Positions 61,741-64,000 of a stretch of DNA of 64,000 nt are shown here, one piece after another. A program made the translations under genes and the position numbers. The stretch spans positions 506,394-570,393 of the forward strand of contig PTFA01000395.1 of NCBI GenBank assembly GCA_003342895.1, written 5' to 3'. A model generated the notes under the pieces. That model saw nothing but the letters and a program-made list of their open reading frames with translations. It was not told where the DNA came from and ran no database searches. Each line of letters starts with the position of its first letter. Position 1 is the first letter of the stretch. Origin of the DNA: Casuarius casuarius. Taxonomy: Eukaryota; Chordata; Aves; Casuariiformes; Casuariidae.

Positions 61741-61787
61741 AAAAAGAAAAAAAAGAAAAAAAAAAAAAAAGAAAAAAAGAAAAAAAA
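61741..61787. repeat. A-rich simple repeat with interspersed G
   Basis: Forty-seven bases consist only of A with four single G interruptions. It could be a decayed poly(A) tail or plain simple repeat. Confidence 0.9.
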
Positions 61788-61949
61788 TCCAACTCCACCC
61801 TTCCACATTATAACATCATCACAAACGCATTTGCTAATTCTTTTCTTTAGAACAGAATTGACTAATTTTTTGATACAAACATCAGGCTTCCTGATGCATA
61901 GGTGGCCTGGATCTCTCCTTGGAAATCTTTTTTTAAATTAGTTCCACAT

Positions 61950-62850
61950 TTCACTGGCTTCCTGGTCTAGGGTTCCAAGATATTTTTGAGCAAGAGGTTA
62001 AAAGCCACCGTTGGCAGTCTAGCTACTCCATCTTAACTTCCTTTAGAGTTTTTGAATGAGTCTTCTCAGGTGCTGGCANCTTATTCCTGCTCACTTTGTT
62101 TGTGCCACTGCACCTTCAAGCCACTTCAATGCATTTCATTCTCTAATGAGTTTCCCAGGAAGCAGCACTCTGGCATGGCCATCTCCCAAGCGTGACAAAT
62201 ACTGATGCAGAATTTGCACTTAGCTCTTCTGCTATGACTTTATTTGCCTTGAAAACTCCTTTTGTAATTTGATCACCTATCAGCCCTATAGATTCTCTGG
62301 CTGGCTTCCTGCTGCAGGCAAGGAAAAAAAGAAAAAAAGTCATTTTTATATGCCTTTTCCAAGTTTGAAAAACAACTTTTTTTGACCCGCCTCATTCTGC
62401 TTTTAGGCTCAGCTTGTTTGCAATCTTTCCTATTTTTCCTCTCTTGCCCACAACTTCAGCTTTTTGAAGGAGGCCTTCTTGCTTTTAAAAATCTCCATCA
62501 TCTTGCTGTTTAGCCATGCCACCTNTCTTTGGCACTTTTTCAAGTGCCCTTGGTAGGAAGTACATAAGCATTTGCTCTGAACTTTGAGAACAAGGTTCTT
62601 AAATAGTCTCTACGCAGACTGTAAACCCAGCTGTCTGTTTTTAGCTTCTGTGTAACAAGCTTCCTCCTTTTTAATTAATTCTACTTTTTGATACTAAGAG
62701 CAACAGTGGTGGGTTTTTCAGTCTTTGTTGCTCCTAAAAGGTTGTTAACCCTGATTACGTTATCATCTTTGATTCAGAACCCTTCGACAGCAGCATTTTG
62801 AACCAGAAGCTTGTTATTCTAAACAAAATCAAAGTTGTTTCTTCTCTCAT
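61950..62850 (-). mobile_element. possible decayed CR1/L2-like LINE, endonuclease-RT linker
   Basis: On the minus strand a frame at 62143-62343 reads ARESIGLIGD and ANKVIAEELSANSASVF. This resembles the segment just before the RT core in CR1-clade LINEs (usually ending AEELNxFFASVF). The T-rich plus strand on both sides fits an A-rich coding LINE read in reverse. Similarity is short and the ends are guesses; it could also be chance. Confidence 0.4.
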
Positions 62851-64000
62851 GGCTTCTTGAAGCAGTCAATCACATATAATATTTTAGTCTCAGTGTTATG
62901 TACTAGTTTAACACTGGAACTATGAACACAGAGGTTCCTTTCACCAACTTCTCAGCCAAGCATGGAAACATCACCTGTCAGTCTCTGCTGNGCCTTGTGC
63001 ACAGTGCAGGGAACATTCTGAAAAGTGCAACTGTGGCAGTTCTGATCTCTGCTGTGCCTTTGCTACGACGCTGGACGGCCGCAGCCCTTGCCCAGGACCA
63101 CCAAGGAGCCCATCCAACGCTTTGTGAGACAAGGCACCTTTGAGCTCAAAAAGCAAATCACCATGTGGTCCTCTAAAAAGTCAAATCCTAGTATCTACAC
63201 CAACTTCATAGAAATTGTAAAAGGTCATATAACTAAGTTAGAGCAAATTGTTTAACCCCTTCATACCACCAAGTATGAACATTAATTTTTAGCTTCTATC
63301 TCTACAAGAGAGAAGTACAATGGAGTGAAAAAAGAAACTCGGTAACGCTGCTAGATTGACATAGTCATCTAAATTTTTGAGAGACTCTGTATTCACATAC
63401 TCTAAATATAATGCTTTTCCTTTATGAACAAATGCAAGTTGCACATACTTTAAAGCTCTGTATTGATTANATACCATCAGTAGAAAAAGACAGGCACAAA
63501 AAGGAACTAAGAAAAGCTAATAAATCATTTGGCTAGATCATCAAGCACCAAAAAAATGGTCTTCAGANACTGTTGCTACTTACATCACTCACACTCCCCC
63601 CAAAAAAACAAGTGGTCTGGGGACATGAGAGAAGTAAAGGGCAGAAAGAAAAACAAACTGATGAATAGATAGCGAGAAGAAAGAGAAATTTTAGTACTCT
63701 CCGTGGAAGCAGTCCCCATGGCACCATGGGCTCAGAGAGCCATCTGAGGCAAGGGAGAGTCTCTACCCTGGAGAGGAACAGAAACAGTTCAAGATACGCT
63801 TTCAACAGGAATGACAACCCATGCCTGACTGCTTTCTCAAGTAATCCATTTCAAAACTCACGGCTTGCAAACAGTTGCGTCTGATGCAGCTTGTTCACAT
63901 AGCCTTCAACCGAGGCTCAGATCACGTCTTTTCGGCCTCTCCCCCTCCTGTTTAATCTCGCTCAAGATTGGTAAGAAAAAAGAAAGGAAAGGACTTGTGC

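Larger units (their letters stand above)
28152..64000 (-). other. RYK: RYK gene, 3' part (gene body; 5' end outside window)
   Basis: This span holds the last nine coding exons of RYK, a single-pass membrane receptor for Wnt ligands such as Wnt5a that acts in axon guidance and planar polarity. It signals through a catalytically impaired intracellular tyrosine-kinase-like domain. The exons read in order from 60657 down to 28152 and join in frame at eight GT-AG introns with phases 1,1,1,2,0,2,0,2. The sum is 1036 coding bases, about 344 residues plus stop. The order is juxtamembrane Ser/Thr-rich segment, glycine loop, VAIK-like lysine, alpha-C, catalytic loop, activation segment and C-lobe. The identification rests on near-identity to the RYK protein as I remember it, which I could not check by alignment. 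The signal peptide, WIF domain and transmembrane exons are not visible and should lie to the right of 64000. No disabling change is seen. Confidence 0.97.
60658..64000 (-). other. RYK intron, partial at right window edge
   Basis: This is the lower part of the intron upstream of the juxtamembrane exon. It contains an A-rich tract with interspersed G (61741-61787), a possible decayed LINE on the minus strand (about 61.95-62.85 kb), a GC-richer pocket (about 62.98-63.13 kb) and a CpG-containing segment near the right edge. I searched both strands by eye for the transmembrane exon and did not find it. Confidence 0.8.

Noticed and set aside
1..64000. CRISPR arrays, tRNA or rRNA genes, bacterial operons
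   Set aside because: The only regular short repeat (23362-23453) has no spacers. I found no cloverleaf-like or rRNA-like segment, and the exon-intron structure is vertebrate.

Overview
The window is vertebrate nuclear DNA, most likely from a bird. It has split exons with GT-AG introns, low coding density and several decayed CR1 LINE copies. One CR1 copy keeps the avian-style 3' end made of ATTCTRTG-like units. Scattered single N calls and one 10-N gap point to a draft assembly. I see no bacterial, phage or organelle features.

The one gene I can support is RYK, the Wnt-binding receptor-like tyrosine kinase, on the minus strand. Its nine last coding exons lie between 60657 and 28152. They encode about 344 residues, running from the cytoplasmic Ser-rich juxtamembrane segment through the whole pseudokinase domain to the C-terminal AYV and stop codon. 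All eight junctions inside the window have GT-AG sites and keep phase, with no frameshift or internal stop. The atypical RYK motifs are intact: HKD in place of HRD and DNA in place of DFG. The extracellular WIF domain and transmembrane exon were not found and should lie beyond position 64000.

Layout: 1-12200 is relatively GC-rich intergenic DNA with many chance reading frames. A small CpG-dense patch lies at about 12205-12440. From 12.5 to 27.2 kb is AT-richer intergenic DNA with two CR1 fragments pointing at each other (14.06-15.56 kb), a perfect four-copy 23-bp tandem repeat (23362-23453) and a pyrimidine-rich block (24.1-25.2 kb). The RYK 3'UTR probably occupies about 27.2-28.15 kb. From 28.15 kb to the right edge is RYK: exons separated by AT-rich introns, the largest 12.9 kb, with a long antisense CR1 remnant in the second-to-last but one intron (32.0-33.3 kb).

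I found no convincing undescribed system. The most checkable oddities are the 23-bp repeat carrying a UPRE/CRE-like core, the CpG patch at 12.2 kb, an isolated perfect YY1 motif in an intron, and two long open frames in the GC-rich flank that I could not assign.
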